A DNA stretch of 64,000 nt, taken from positions 62,001-126,000 of the forward strand of contig NZ_CACVCH010000013.1 in assembly GCF_902729425.1 (NCBI RefSeq). The letters run 5' to 3'. This document shows positions 51,861-60,287 of this stretch, in pieces. The stretch's first letter is position 1. Each line of letters opens with the position of its first letter. Both the position numbers and the translations under genes were made by a program. The notes beneath the pieces are model-generated. The model was not told the DNA's origin and did not search any database. It saw only the letters and a program-made list of their open reading frames with translations. This stretch comes from Magnetospirillum sp. SS-4 (GTDB lineage: Bacteria; Pseudomonadota; Alphaproteobacteria; Rhodospirillales; Magnetospirillaceae).

Positions 51861-52735
51861 GCAAGCTTGTCATCCTCGGCGCCTCCAGCTCGGTGGGCCG
51901 CCACCTGTGGAACCACCTCGGCCCCGAGCGTGCCATCGGTACCTATCGCGCCAATCCGATTGCCGGCGGACGGCCCTTCGACTCGGTCACGCAACGCGCG
52001 ACCGATATCCTTCGCCCTGGCGAGGCCAGTCATGCCGCCATCCTGCTGGCCGATCCACAGCCTGATTCCTGTATCAAGGACCCGGAGGCATCGCGGCGCC
52101 TCAATGTCACCGCCATGACCCGGCTGTGTCAGGACCTGTGGGCACTGGGCATTACCCCCATCTTCGCTTCCACCGAATTCGTGTTCGATGGTGCCGGGGG
52201 TGAGTATACCGAGGAGGATGAGGCCCGGCCGATCCTGCTCTACGGACGGCAGAAGAAGGAAGTGGAGGATTTCCTGGCCTGCTCCGGTCGACCCCATGTC
52301 ATCCTGCGCTTCGCCAAGGTGTATGGCGACCGCCCCGGCGATGGCACCATCTTCACCGTCTGGGCCGCCCAATTGCTGTCCGGAACCCGGACCATGCGCT
52401 GCGCCTCCGACCAGGCATTTTCACCGGTATTCGTCGGTGATGTCGGCGATGCCATCGTCCGGGCGGCGGAACGGAACCTGGCCGGCCTGTTCCACCTGTC
52501 GGGCAATCATCGCTTCAATCGGCTGGAATTGCTGGAGATGACGATAGCGGCCATCCGCCGTCGCCGGCCGCTGGATCTTGAGATCCAGCCCTGCTCCATC
52601 GACGACTTTAACCTGCCCGAACCCCGTCCCAAGGATGTGTCCATGCGCTCGGACAAGCTGGCGGCGGCGGCCGGCCTGGTATTTGCCGATACCGAAGCCA
52701 AGGTCGATCGCATCGTGGCGGACACGCTGGGATGA
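51857..52735 (+). CDS. RmlD-like sugar-nucleotide reductase/epimerase
   Basis: A 292-residue extended SDR. The N-terminal LVILGASSSVGRHLWNHLG binds NAD(P), FASTEFVFDGAGGEYTEED and YGRQKKEVEDFL hold the Thr and YxxxK catalytic residues, and FAKVYGDRPGDGTIFTVWAA and FSPVFVGDVGDAIVRAAE match the dTDP-4-dehydrorhamnose reductase fold. The nucleotide-binding glycine pattern is GASSSVG rather than GxxGxxG, as in RmlD. It is coupled at both ends to its neighbours. Confidence 0.8.
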   Translation: MSKLVILGASSSVGRHLWNHLGPERAIGTYRANPIAGGRPFDSVTQRATDILRPGEASHAAILLADPQPDSCIKDPEASRRLNVTAMTRLCQDLWALGITPIFASTEFVFDGAGGEYTEEDEARPILLYGRQKKEVEDFLACSGRPHVILRFAKVYGDRPGDGTIFTVWAAQLLSGTRTMRCASDQAFSPVFVGDVGDAIVRAAERNLAGLFHLSGNHRFNRLELLEMTIAAIRRRRPLDLEIQPCSIDDFNLPEPRPKDVSMRSDKLAAAAGLVFADTEAKVDRIVADTLG

Positions 52736-53967
52736 AATTGAAGCCACTGCTATTCCTGGCTGTGATCTGGGGGGGGCTGTTCGCCTTGGTCGAGGCCGGC
52801 AGTTGGATGGTGTTGAAGGTGGCCAATGCCCGTCACCCAAGCGACAATCCCCTGGTTACCGAGTATCTGGCCCGCGGCCATCCCCTGTTCGTCGACAATG
52901 AGGATTTGCGGATTCAAAGTCAGGAATTCTTCTATCACCCTTTCCTCGGCTATGAGCAGGCGCGCAACCACGTCACCATCAGACCCAGCCCGGAATACAC
53001 CGGACATATCGGCGTAGATGCGGCGGGATTTGTCCATACCGGTGATCCTGAACGTAATCCCAAGCGACTGGCCGAGCCGAAGGGGCGTTCTTACCGCGTG
53101 GTTTTCCTTGGTGGTTCGACCATGTTCGGACTAGGGTCGTCCCGCAACCAAACCACCATTCCCGCCTATTTTGAGGCCCTGCTGCATCAGGCTTGGCCGG
53201 GAGTGGAGTTCCTGGTTCTGAATGCCGGGGTCCAGGGCTATCAGAGCACCCAGGAGCGGGTCGCCTACGAGCTTTACCTGGACGGGCTGGAGCCCGACCT
53301 GGTGATCGCCCTGGATGGCACCAACGACGCCATGTTCCCAGCCGATCTAGCGGTGTGGAAGCCCTATTTCAGCACCACCTCGCTGGTGGATAATGCCCGC
53401 TTCGTCAGCCTGCACAAACCCTCGGTCAATCTGGCCAGCACCATCCAGGCCCTGATTACGTTTCCCGAACCTCTGGCCTCGCTGGCCCTGTTGCGTCGGG
53501 TGATCAGCCGTCTACCGGGAGGGCCGCAACCACGCCACGACCAGCCCGGCATCTATCATCCAGAAGCGGCGGTTCAACTGCACGGCAATCTCAAATCATT
53601 AGCCCGTCAATTGACGAGCGACCACCGCCTGGGTCTGTTCGTACTTCAGCCCTATCTTGGCCATGCTAAGCCCAACCTGACCGAAGGCGAACGCGCCATC
53701 GTCGACGGCTATGGCGGTCGGATCGAAGTCTTCAACCGTCACTTCTCAGATTTTGCAGCCCTGTACCATGATCTTGATCAACACTTCTCCGGCTCAGGAC
53801 TACTATTCATCGATCTGCGAACAGTATTTTCCGACACACCGAATCTGATCTATCACAGTCTTGCCCATTATAATGATACCGGCAATAAAATGCTTGCCGA
53901 TGTCATGTTCACCCGAGTCCAGGCAGATATGGCGGCGGATCTCGGGACAAAAGGATTGCTGCCATGA
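52732..53967 (+). CDS. SGNH/GDSL-hydrolase-like exported protein (copy 1)
   Basis: 411 residues with an N-terminal TM helix (LLFLAVIWGGLFALVEAGSW). All SGNH blocks are visible: block I VVFLGGSTMFGLGSSRNQ (Ser about 128), the Gly/Asn region NAGVQGYQSTQERVAYELYL, block III ALDGTNDAMF (Asn about 197), and a C-terminal His in LAHYNDTGNKMLAD. It is an exported acyl-ester hydrolase or transferase, probably acting on the cluster glycan. The stop overlaps a tandem paralogue. Confidence 0.8.
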   Translation: MKLKPLLFLAVIWGGLFALVEAGSWMVLKVANARHPSDNPLVTEYLARGHPLFVDNEDLRIQSQEFFYHPFLGYEQARNHVTIRPSPEYTGHIGVDAAGFVHTGDPERNPKRLAEPKGRSYRVVFLGGSTMFGLGSSRNQTTIPAYFEALLHQAWPGVEFLVLNAGVQGYQSTQERVAYELYLDGLEPDLVIALDGTNDAMFPADLAVWKPYFSTTSLVDNARFVSLHKPSVNLASTIQALITFPEPLASLALLRRVISRLPGGPQPRHDQPGIYHPEAAVQLHGNLKSLARQLTSDHRLGLFVLQPYLGHAKPNLTEGERAIVDGYGGRIEVFNRHFSDFAALYHDLDQHFSGSGLLFIDLRTVFSDTPNLIYHSLAHYNDTGNKMLADVMFTRVQADMAADLGTKGLLP

Positions 53968-55205
53968 CCGCTTGGCTCAAGGGCTGGCGGTTGATCGCCG
54001 GCATGCTCCTGCTGGCCTTCGTTTTGGAGGCGGGATCATGGGCAGCGCTTCGGTTCTGGTTCATGCTGCGCCCCACCGACAATCCTAGAGTTGTCGAATA
54101 CATGCGGCGCGGCCATCCGCTTCTGACCGACAACGAGGATCTTCGTGCCGCTGAAATCGGCATCCAGCTCGATGGTTATCTTGGGTATCGCCTGCTCCCC
54201 AGCTACGTCTCACCACGTGTCAACCGGCAGTATGTCAGCATTATCGAAACCGATGCGGCCGGCTTCGTGCATAACGGTGACCGTGATGCCAACCCCCGCC
54301 TTCTGGCTGATCCGAAGGCAAAAATCTATCGGATACTGGTTCTCGGCTGTTCAGCGGTGTATGGCGCAGCCAATACTACCAATGCCGCCACCTTGCCGGC
54401 ACGGCTGGAGGCACGGCTGAAAGCGCGTTGGCCGCAGGTTCCGTTTCAGGTTATTAATGCTGGAGTCCTCGGCTATCAATCAACACAAGAACGCCTGTCC
54501 TATGAACTCTATCTCCGCGAGCTGAAGCCGAGCGCGGCGATCGATGTCACCGGCAATTGCGACGCCAAATACAGCGCCCAATTGCCGGTCTTCATCCCCC
54601 ATTGGTCGGCGAGCCTGCCTCTGACCAGTGAGAGCTATCTTGATTATTTCCGCCCTGAACCATCGGCTCGTATCTTTGTATCTAATCTGATCCAGTTCCC
54701 CGAGCCCCTCTACAGCCTAGCCGTCCTCCACCGAATCATTGCTCGTTTTGGCGGCGGCACTACTTATACCACCGCCACCGCTTATTATTACCATCCCGAG
54801 GCGGCGCAGCAGTTCACACGCAACATGGAAGGACTGTCGCGGGATTTCATCGCCGACGACGTGCTTGGCCTGTTTGCCCTGCAGCCCCATCTCGGTGGCA
54901 AGAAAGCCGAACTGGGCTCCCGTGAGCGCGAGGTCTTGGCCGAAAATAAGGAGTGGGCCGATGCTCTCCAGCGGCATCAACTCGATCTGGCCGGCGCGTT
55001 CCAGACCCTGGCGAAGCGCCATGCCGGGCAACGCCTGCGCTTCATCGACTTCTCCGATGCCTTCGATGGCGTGAACGAACAGACCTTCGAAACCTTCACC
55101 CATCCCAACGATCTTGGCAGCGATCTACTGGCCCAGAGGATTGAGGAGCGATTCGGGGCGGCACTGCAGACGGACCTGATCGCCAGGGGCTGGTTGCGCC
55201 CATGA
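53964..55205 (+). CDS. SGNH/GDSL-hydrolase-like exported protein (copy 2, diverged)
   Basis: 413 residues, clearly paralogous to the preceding protein. They share NP-x-V-x-EY-x-x-RGHPL-x-x-DNEDLR, NAG-x-x-GYQSTQER and YHPEAA in the same order. Block I reads LVLGCSAVYGAANTTN (Ser kept), but block III reads DVTGNCDAKY, so the conserved GTND of copy 1 has become GNCD and the oxyanion-hole Asn is displaced. The C-terminal THPNDLGSDLLAQ keeps the His. Catalysis may be weakened or changed. The gene body around 54.2-55.0 kb is visibly lower in GC than flanking core genes. Both ends overlap neighbours. Confidence 0.78.
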   Translation: MTAWLKGWRLIAGMLLLAFVLEAGSWAALRFWFMLRPTDNPRVVEYMRRGHPLLTDNEDLRAAEIGIQLDGYLGYRLLPSYVSPRVNRQYVSIIETDAAGFVHNGDRDANPRLLADPKAKIYRILVLGCSAVYGAANTTNAATLPARLEARLKARWPQVPFQVINAGVLGYQSTQERLSYELYLRELKPSAAIDVTGNCDAKYSAQLPVFIPHWSASLPLTSESYLDYFRPEPSARIFVSNLIQFPEPLYSLAVLHRIIARFGGGTTYTTATAYYYHPEAAQQFTRNMEGLSRDFIADDVLGLFALQPHLGGKKAELGSREREVLAENKEWADALQRHQLDLAGAFQTLAKRHAGQRLRFIDFSDAFDGVNEQTFETFTHPNDLGSDLLAQRIEERFGAALQTDLIARGWLRP

Positions 55206-57091
55206 GCGGGTTCGTCGCCCTGATTATGGCAGCCTCCAGCCTGGGCTGGGGGGCTTTGGCGCTGCGTCTGGCAGGGGGCTTTGGTGGTCTGGCATGGCGC
55301 GAACGGATGGCATGGTCATTCGGACTCGGCATGGGCGTGCTGGGATGGCTTGGCTTTTTCGCCGCCCTGTCCGGTCATCCCGATCCGATATTCTTCACCC
55401 TGATCGTCGCGGCCGGCCTGCCGGGACTGTATTGGCTGCACCAGTCCGATATATCGCCGGAACCTTTCACCCTCTGGACTTGGATGATGCTGGCCCTCGG
55501 CACCGTCGTGCTGGCGGGCGACCTGATCGAGGGGCTGGCTCCGCCGACCGATGCCGACAGTCTGGCCTATCACTTCGCCATTCCACGCCGGATTTTGCAG
55601 GATCACCATCTGATCTTCGTGCCGCGTGCCGCCGATGGCGCCATACCGCTACTGCAACAGATGACCTATCTTGCCGCCCTGGCCCTGGGGGGTGAGCAGG
55701 CCATGACACTGTGGTGCGGCCTGTCCGGCTGGGCGGCCGTTCTGTTGACCTATGCCACCGCGCGCCGGCACCTGTCACGCGACTGGTCCTTAACCGCCGC
55801 GCTGGCCGTGGCCACCCTGCCTGCCTTCCTTTATGGTGCCGGATCAGGACAGGTGGAGACGCGGATGGCCACCTTCGTCACCATCGCCGTCATCGCCGTC
55901 ATGGATTGTCGTCGGCAGGGTGGATTGGGACTGGCGGTAATTGCCGGATTGGCTGTCGGCTTTTCCATGGCCAGCAAGTATCCTGGCCTGCTGGTGGCCT
56001 TGCTGTGCGGCCTGGCCCTGCTCGCCCAGCGTGGCGGATTGGTCCGGGCAAGTGTCCTGACCGTGGTCGCCTGCACCGCAGGATTGCAGTGGTATGCCTG
56101 GAACTGGTGGAATATCGGCGATCCCGTTTTTCCCATGCTCTACGGCATCATTCCCTATCCCGCCGACGCCCCTTGGAATGCCCTCCAGAATGCCGCCTTC
56201 AAGGAATGGGCCACCGAAGTGGAATCCCCGATGTCTCGGGGAATATTGGATATCCTGGTCTATCCGCTACGGGTGACCTTCCTGCCTCCCGCTGCATTGG
56301 ATTCCGGACGGACCGGCCTGGGCGTGTTGCCGATACTACTGCTGCCCTTCGCCATGGCCGGGGCCTGGAGGAACCGGAACCATTCTATCGTCCGCAACTG
56401 GCTAGTCGCTGCCTTCATCTGTTTGGGATTCTACCTGCTGTGGTCGGTGTTCGGAGCATCGCAAAGAATTCGGCACTATCTGCCGTTCATGCCACTGGTC
56501 ATCGTCGGCTTGCTGGCCGCCGCCCTCCAAACCAAGAGTCGCCTTCCCCTGATGGTGGCGGTGGCAGCCACCTTGCTGCTGCAATCGGTCGCACAGCTTA
56601 TGTTTGTTCGCAATGCCGCCGCTCATATCCTATCCCGGGAATCCAGGATGGAATATCTGGAACGCAATGTCGGCCTCGCCTTCGCCGTCACCTGGGCCAA
56701 TGCAAATCTGCCGGACACGGCCAAGATCATGATTAATGCCCGACAATGGCTCTACCTGCTGGATCGGCCAACATTGTTCGTGACCAAGGTACAAGCTGCG
56801 GAGGTCGAAGTTCGACCCGACAATGCCGACGTTTCCATCTTCTGGCGGCAGATGCGGAGGCATGAAATCACCCACGCCATCTTGCCCAATGCCGATCTCT
56901 CCTTGCGCACCTCCGACCAAGATCCTCTCTACCTCCTGATGGCCGGTGTGGTCGCCACCGGCTGCGGCCGGATCGTCGAGACTCTGACCGGTCCCGACGC
57001 GGTGATAAGCCGGACCATGGGAAACCGCGGTGACCGCATGGTTCATGTGCCGGTAGTCGAGCTGGTTCCCACCGGCTGCCCACTGGAGTGA
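55202..57091 (+). CDS. Polytopic GT-C-like membrane glycosyltransferase
   Basis: 629 residues with roughly ten or more TM helices in the first 470 and a soluble C-terminal domain of about 150. GLAPPTDADSLAYHFAIPRR provides an acidic D-x-D-type motif in the first extracytoplasmic loop, the usual catalytic site of GT-C enzymes (ArnT, PMT, Alg families) that use polyprenyl-phosphate sugars. ASKYPGLLVALLCGLALLAQ and IRHYLPFMPLVIVGLLAAAL are TM helices. It is coupled to the SGNH pair. Acceptor and donor are unknown. Confidence 0.72.
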   Translation: MSGFVALIMAASSLGWGALALRLAGGFGGLAWRERMAWSFGLGMGVLGWLGFFAALSGHPDPIFFTLIVAAGLPGLYWLHQSDISPEPFTLWTWMMLALGTVVLAGDLIEGLAPPTDADSLAYHFAIPRRILQDHHLIFVPRAADGAIPLLQQMTYLAALALGGEQAMTLWCGLSGWAAVLLTYATARRHLSRDWSLTAALAVATLPAFLYGAGSGQVETRMATFVTIAVIAVMDCRRQGGLGLAVIAGLAVGFSMASKYPGLLVALLCGLALLAQRGGLVRASVLTVVACTAGLQWYAWNWWNIGDPVFPMLYGIIPYPADAPWNALQNAAFKEWATEVESPMSRGILDILVYPLRVTFLPPAALDSGRTGLGVLPILLLPFAMAGAWRNRNHSIVRNWLVAAFICLGFYLLWSVFGASQRIRHYLPFMPLVIVGLLAAALQTKSRLPLMVAVAATLLLQSVAQLMFVRNAAAHILSRESRMEYLERNVGLAFAVTWANANLPDTAKIMINARQWLYLLDRPTLFVTKVQAAEVEVRPDNADVSIFWRQMRRHEITHAILPNADLSLRTSDQDPLYLLMAGVVATGCGRIVETLTGPDAVISRTMGNRGDRMVHVPVVELVPTGCPLE

Positions 57092-57186
57092 CCCCCGCCA
57101 AGATGGACAAAATCGCCCGGTTGGGGCACTCTCCCGCCACCCCCTGCCACTCCATGGTGCGACCCGCCCCTTAGCAAGGATAGCCG

Positions 57187-57741
57187 ATGCCCGCTTCCGC
57201 CTCTTTCGTTGCGCTGAACGATCCGGAGACCTGCTGGAAGGATCTCAACGCCAAGTCGACCGGCTATTTCGCCAAGCGTCAGCAGATCTGCCTGACCCGC
57301 GACGTGGTTGAGGAGATCAAGCGCTCCGCCCTGGAAACCGGCGTCAATTGCCGGCTGTCGCTGCACACCTCGCCGGAAGAAGAATTCCACGAGATGATCA
57401 TCTTCCAGCACCGCGACCAGTATTACCGGCCAAAGAAGCATATCCGCCCAAAATCATTCCATATGATCGAAGGCGAGATGGCGGTATTCGTGTTCAATGA
57501 TGACGGGAGCGTGATCGATGCCCAGATCGTCAATACAACCACCAACCTGATCTACCGGGTCGGGGCCAACCTTTTCCATACCGACGTGCCGCTGACTCCT
57601 TATGTAGTGCACCATGAAAGCACCTTGGGGCCATTTCTCGGTAAGTCTGATCACACCTTCGCCCCCTTCTCGCCGCCCGCCGACGACAAGGAGGCCTATC
57701 TCAAGTTCCGCGACGGGCTGTTGAAGCTGGTCGGACGCTGA
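57187..57741 (+). CDS. WbuC-like cupin metalloprotein
   Basis: 184 residues, ATG at 57187 after AAGGA. SLHTSPEEEFHEMIIFQHR and HIRPKSFHMIEGEMAVFVFN carry the His and Glu ligands of a cupin barrel, and FHTDVPLTPYVVHHES closes it. The arrangement resembles WbuC, a small cupin found in O-antigen clusters. Family role is unclear; isomerase, lyase or epimerase activity on a sugar is possible. A 95-nt gap separates it from the GT-C gene. I saw no promoter or terminator there, so read-through is likely. Confidence 0.75.
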   Translation: MPASASFVALNDPETCWKDLNAKSTGYFAKRQQICLTRDVVEEIKRSALETGVNCRLSLHTSPEEEFHEMIIFQHRDQYYRPKKHIRPKSFHMIEGEMAVFVFNDDGSVIDAQIVNTTTNLIYRVGANLFHTDVPLTPYVVHHESTLGPFLGKSDHTFAPFSPPADDKEAYLKFRDGLLKLVGR

Positions 57742-57760
57742 TATTCAGGAGTTCCATGGC

Positions 57761-58888
57761 ATGAAGAAGGCATTGGTCATCGGCGGCGGCTTCGCCGGCC
57801 TCAGCGCCGCCCATCTGCTGTCACTACAGGGCGGTTGGGACATCACCATCGTGGAGAACGGTCCCTGGCTGGGTGGCGGCTGCAAGACCCTGTGGTATGG
57901 CGGCCACCCCTATACCTTCGGGCCACGCCACTTCCTGACCCAGAATGTGCCGGTATTCGACTATCTGAACAAGTATTGTCCACTGCGCCGCTGTAACGAT
58001 CACGTCTTCCTGACCTATGTGGAGAAGGACGCCCAGTTCTATAACTACCCCATCCACATCGACGACGTCGCCCGCATGCCGGAAAAGACGCAGATCGAGA
58101 CGGAACTGGCCGAGGCCAAGCAGATCAACGGCGCCGGCGCCGCCAAGGATTTCGAGGAATACTGGCTGGCCTCCATCGGCCGCACCCTCTATGATAAATT
58201 CGTCAACACCTACTCCAAGAAGATGTGGATGTTGGATGACAACAAGGTAATGGATGACTTCTCGTGGTCGCCCAAGGGCGTTGCCCTGAAGACCGGCCCG
58301 CGTCAGGCCTGGGATACCGCCATTTCCGCCTATCCCATTGCTCCCAACGGCTATGACGGCTATTTCGACATCGCCTCCACCGCCGATAACGTCACGGTGC
58401 TGCGGACCGATATCGAAAAATACGATCTGCCCAACAAGACGGTGGTGATCGACGGCGAGAGGCGGACCTATGACGCCATCGTCAATACCGCCTCTCCCGA
58501 CGTAGTGATGTACAACGAGTTCGGCGAGTTGCCCTATATCGGCCGCGACTTCATCAAGTTCGTGCTGCCCATCGCGCACGCTTTTCCCAAGGACGTCTAC
58601 TTCCTGTACTACGCCAGCAACGAGCCCTTTACCCGGCTGGTGGAGTACAAGCAGTTCACCCGTGTCAATTACGACTCCGATTCCACCATCATCGGCATGG
58701 AAATCCCGTCCAAGAATGGACGCTATTACCCGGTGCCGCTGAAGTCCGAATATGAACGCGCCCAGAAGTATTTCGACGCCATGGGCGAGAACGTGTTCTC
58801 CATCGGCCGAGCCGGCAGCTATCAGTACCGCGTCGACGTGGATGATTGCATCGCCCAGGCCATGGACGCGGTTGCCAAGCTGAAATAA
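57761..58888 (+). CDS. UDP-galactopyranose-mutase-like flavoprotein
   Basis: 375 residues. The FAD motif is ALVIGGGFAGLSAAHLLSLQ, followed by IVENGPWLGGGCKTLWYGG. GPRHFLTQNVPVFDYLN corresponds to the GPHIFHT segment of UDP-galactopyranose mutase, QFYNYPIHIDDV to its F-x-L-P-I-N loop, and VNTYSKKMWMLDDNK to the Y-T-x-K-x-W substrate segment. Several active-site positions differ from canonical Glf, so the substrate may not be UDP-Galp. It begins 20 nt after the cupin gene and 37 nt before the aminotransferase gene. Confidence 0.78.
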   Translation: MKKALVIGGGFAGLSAAHLLSLQGGWDITIVENGPWLGGGCKTLWYGGHPYTFGPRHFLTQNVPVFDYLNKYCPLRRCNDHVFLTYVEKDAQFYNYPIHIDDVARMPEKTQIETELAEAKQINGAGAAKDFEEYWLASIGRTLYDKFVNTYSKKMWMLDDNKVMDDFSWSPKGVALKTGPRQAWDTAISAYPIAPNGYDGYFDIASTADNVTVLRTDIEKYDLPNKTVVIDGERRTYDAIVNTASPDVVMYNEFGELPYIGRDFIKFVLPIAHAFPKDVYFLYYASNEPFTRLVEYKQFTRVNYDSDSTIIGMEIPSKNGRYYPVPLKSEYERAQKYFDAMGENVFSIGRAGSYQYRVDVDDCIAQAMDAVAKLK

Positions 58889-58925
58889 CCCAACCTCCCG
58901 GTCCCCTGATCACGAGAAGACAGAC

Positions 58926-60233
58926 ATGAGCCATATTCTCAAGAAATTCCCCAAGGACCCACCTGGTCCGGTTGTCACCAAGGCCGAGGGCGTCTACCTC
59001 CACACCGATGATGGGCGCAAGCTGCTGGACACCACCGGCGGCTGGACCTCGTGCGCGGCGCTTGGCTACTCGCACCCGGTGGTGCTGGAGGCCATGCGTG
59101 AGCAGATGTCCAAGTTCACCCATGTGGACTACAACATCTTCACCAATCCCATGCTGGAAGAACTGGCCGAGTTGCTGCTCTCCCAGGCGCCCAAGGGCAT
59201 GAACCGGGTCTACTTCGCCGGCAATGGCGGTTCGGAGGCCATGGAAGGGGCGCTGAAGCTGAGCTACCAGCTCCATTACGACGCCGGTAAGCGCGACAAG
59301 CAGTGGTATATCGGCCGCGACCAGTCGTTCTACGGCTCGACCATGCATTGCGCCGTGGTGTCCGAGTTGCCGGTGCTGAAGATGTACGAGCCGCTGCTGC
59401 CGATCCAGCGGGCGCTGGTGCCACAGCACAACCCCTACCTCAACATGCTGCCGGGCGAGAGCCTGGACGACTACGCCCGCCGCGGCGCCAAGGACCTGGA
59501 AGACAAGATCCTCGAGATCGGCGCCCACAGGGTTGCCGGCTTCGTCGGTGAAACCCAGTTGGGCTCGCTGGTTGGCGACGTACCGGCCGCGCCCGGTTAC
59601 TGGAAGTATATCCGCGAGGTCTGCGACCGCCACGACGTCCATCTCATCCTGGACGAAATCTATTGCGGCCTGGGCCGCAGCGGCAAGATCTACAACATCT
59701 CCAATGACGACGTGACGCCCGACTTCATCGTCATCGGCAAGAATCTGGGGGCCGGCCATGCCCCCATCAGCGCGGTGATCACCGACAATCGCCTGGAATC
59801 GGTGGTGTTGGGGCCGCACGGTTCGGGTCGCCTCAACCAGGGGCACACCCACCAAGGCTATTCCCTGGGTGCGGCGGCGGCGCTGGCGGTGCAGAAGATC
59901 GTTCACAGCCCGGAGATGCTCGCCCATATCAACAGCCTGGGCGCCCATATGCGCGGCCGGCTGGAAAGTGAGCTGGGCAACCATCCGTTCTTCCGCAACG
60001 TGCGTGGTCGCGGCCTGCTGTTCTCGATCGAGTACGATTGCAAGGACAAGAATGTGTTCGGCCTGACCTTGGCGAAAAACCTGAATGAGAAGCACTGCGT
60101 GCTGATCAATTCCAAGTGGCACCGGGTGTCGTTCACCCCGGCCTATATCCTGAGCCGCGAGCAGGCCGATTTCGTCCTGGACGGCTTTGTCGCCGAATTC
60201 AAGGCCATCGCCGAAACCTGGCCTCGGGATTAG
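58926..60233 (+). CDS. Class III PLP-dependent aminotransferase
   Basis: 435 residues. GVYLHTDDGRKLLDTTGGWT and CAALGYSHPVVLEAMREQM start the fold, VYFAGNGGSEAMEGALKL binds the PLP phosphate, LILDEIYCGLGRSGKIYN has the cofactor Asp, and FIVIGKNLGAGHAPISAVI has the Schiff-base Lys. Near the C-terminus are RNVRGRGLLFSIEYD and KNLNEKHCVLINSK. The family handles omega-amino acids, ornithine, glutamate-1-semialdehyde and some sugar-type substrates. In a glycan cluster it may introduce an amino group into an unusual sugar or its substituent. It is the last gene before a strong hairpin. Confidence 0.85.
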   Translation: MSHILKKFPKDPPGPVVTKAEGVYLHTDDGRKLLDTTGGWTSCAALGYSHPVVLEAMREQMSKFTHVDYNIFTNPMLEELAELLLSQAPKGMNRVYFAGNGGSEAMEGALKLSYQLHYDAGKRDKQWYIGRDQSFYGSTMHCAVVSELPVLKMYEPLLPIQRALVPQHNPYLNMLPGESLDDYARRGAKDLEDKILEIGAHRVAGFVGETQLGSLVGDVPAAPGYWKYIREVCDRHDVHLILDEIYCGLGRSGKIYNISNDDVTPDFIVIGKNLGAGHAPISAVITDNRLESVVLGPHGSGRLNQGHTHQGYSLGAAAALAVQKIVHSPEMLAHINSLGAHMRGRLESELGNHPFFRNVRGRGLLFSIEYDCKDKNVFGLTLAKNLNEKHCVLINSKWHRVSFTPAYILSREQADFVLDGFVAEFKAIAETWPRD

Positions 60234-60240
60234 CATTGCC

Positions 60241-60273
60241 TTCCTCTCCCCTGGCCAGACCGGGGGAGAGGAA
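60241..60273. terminator. Strong hairpin between convergent genes, probable bidirectional terminator
   Basis: TTCCTCTCCCC (60241-60251) pairs with GGGGAGAGGAA (60263-60273) over 11 bp, with an 11-nt loop. It lies in the 54 nt between the aminotransferase stop (60233) and the epimerase stop (60288) and can serve both transcripts. The trailing T-tract is weak on either side. Confidence 0.7.
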
Positions 60274-60287
60274 ATTTCCGAATCGGA

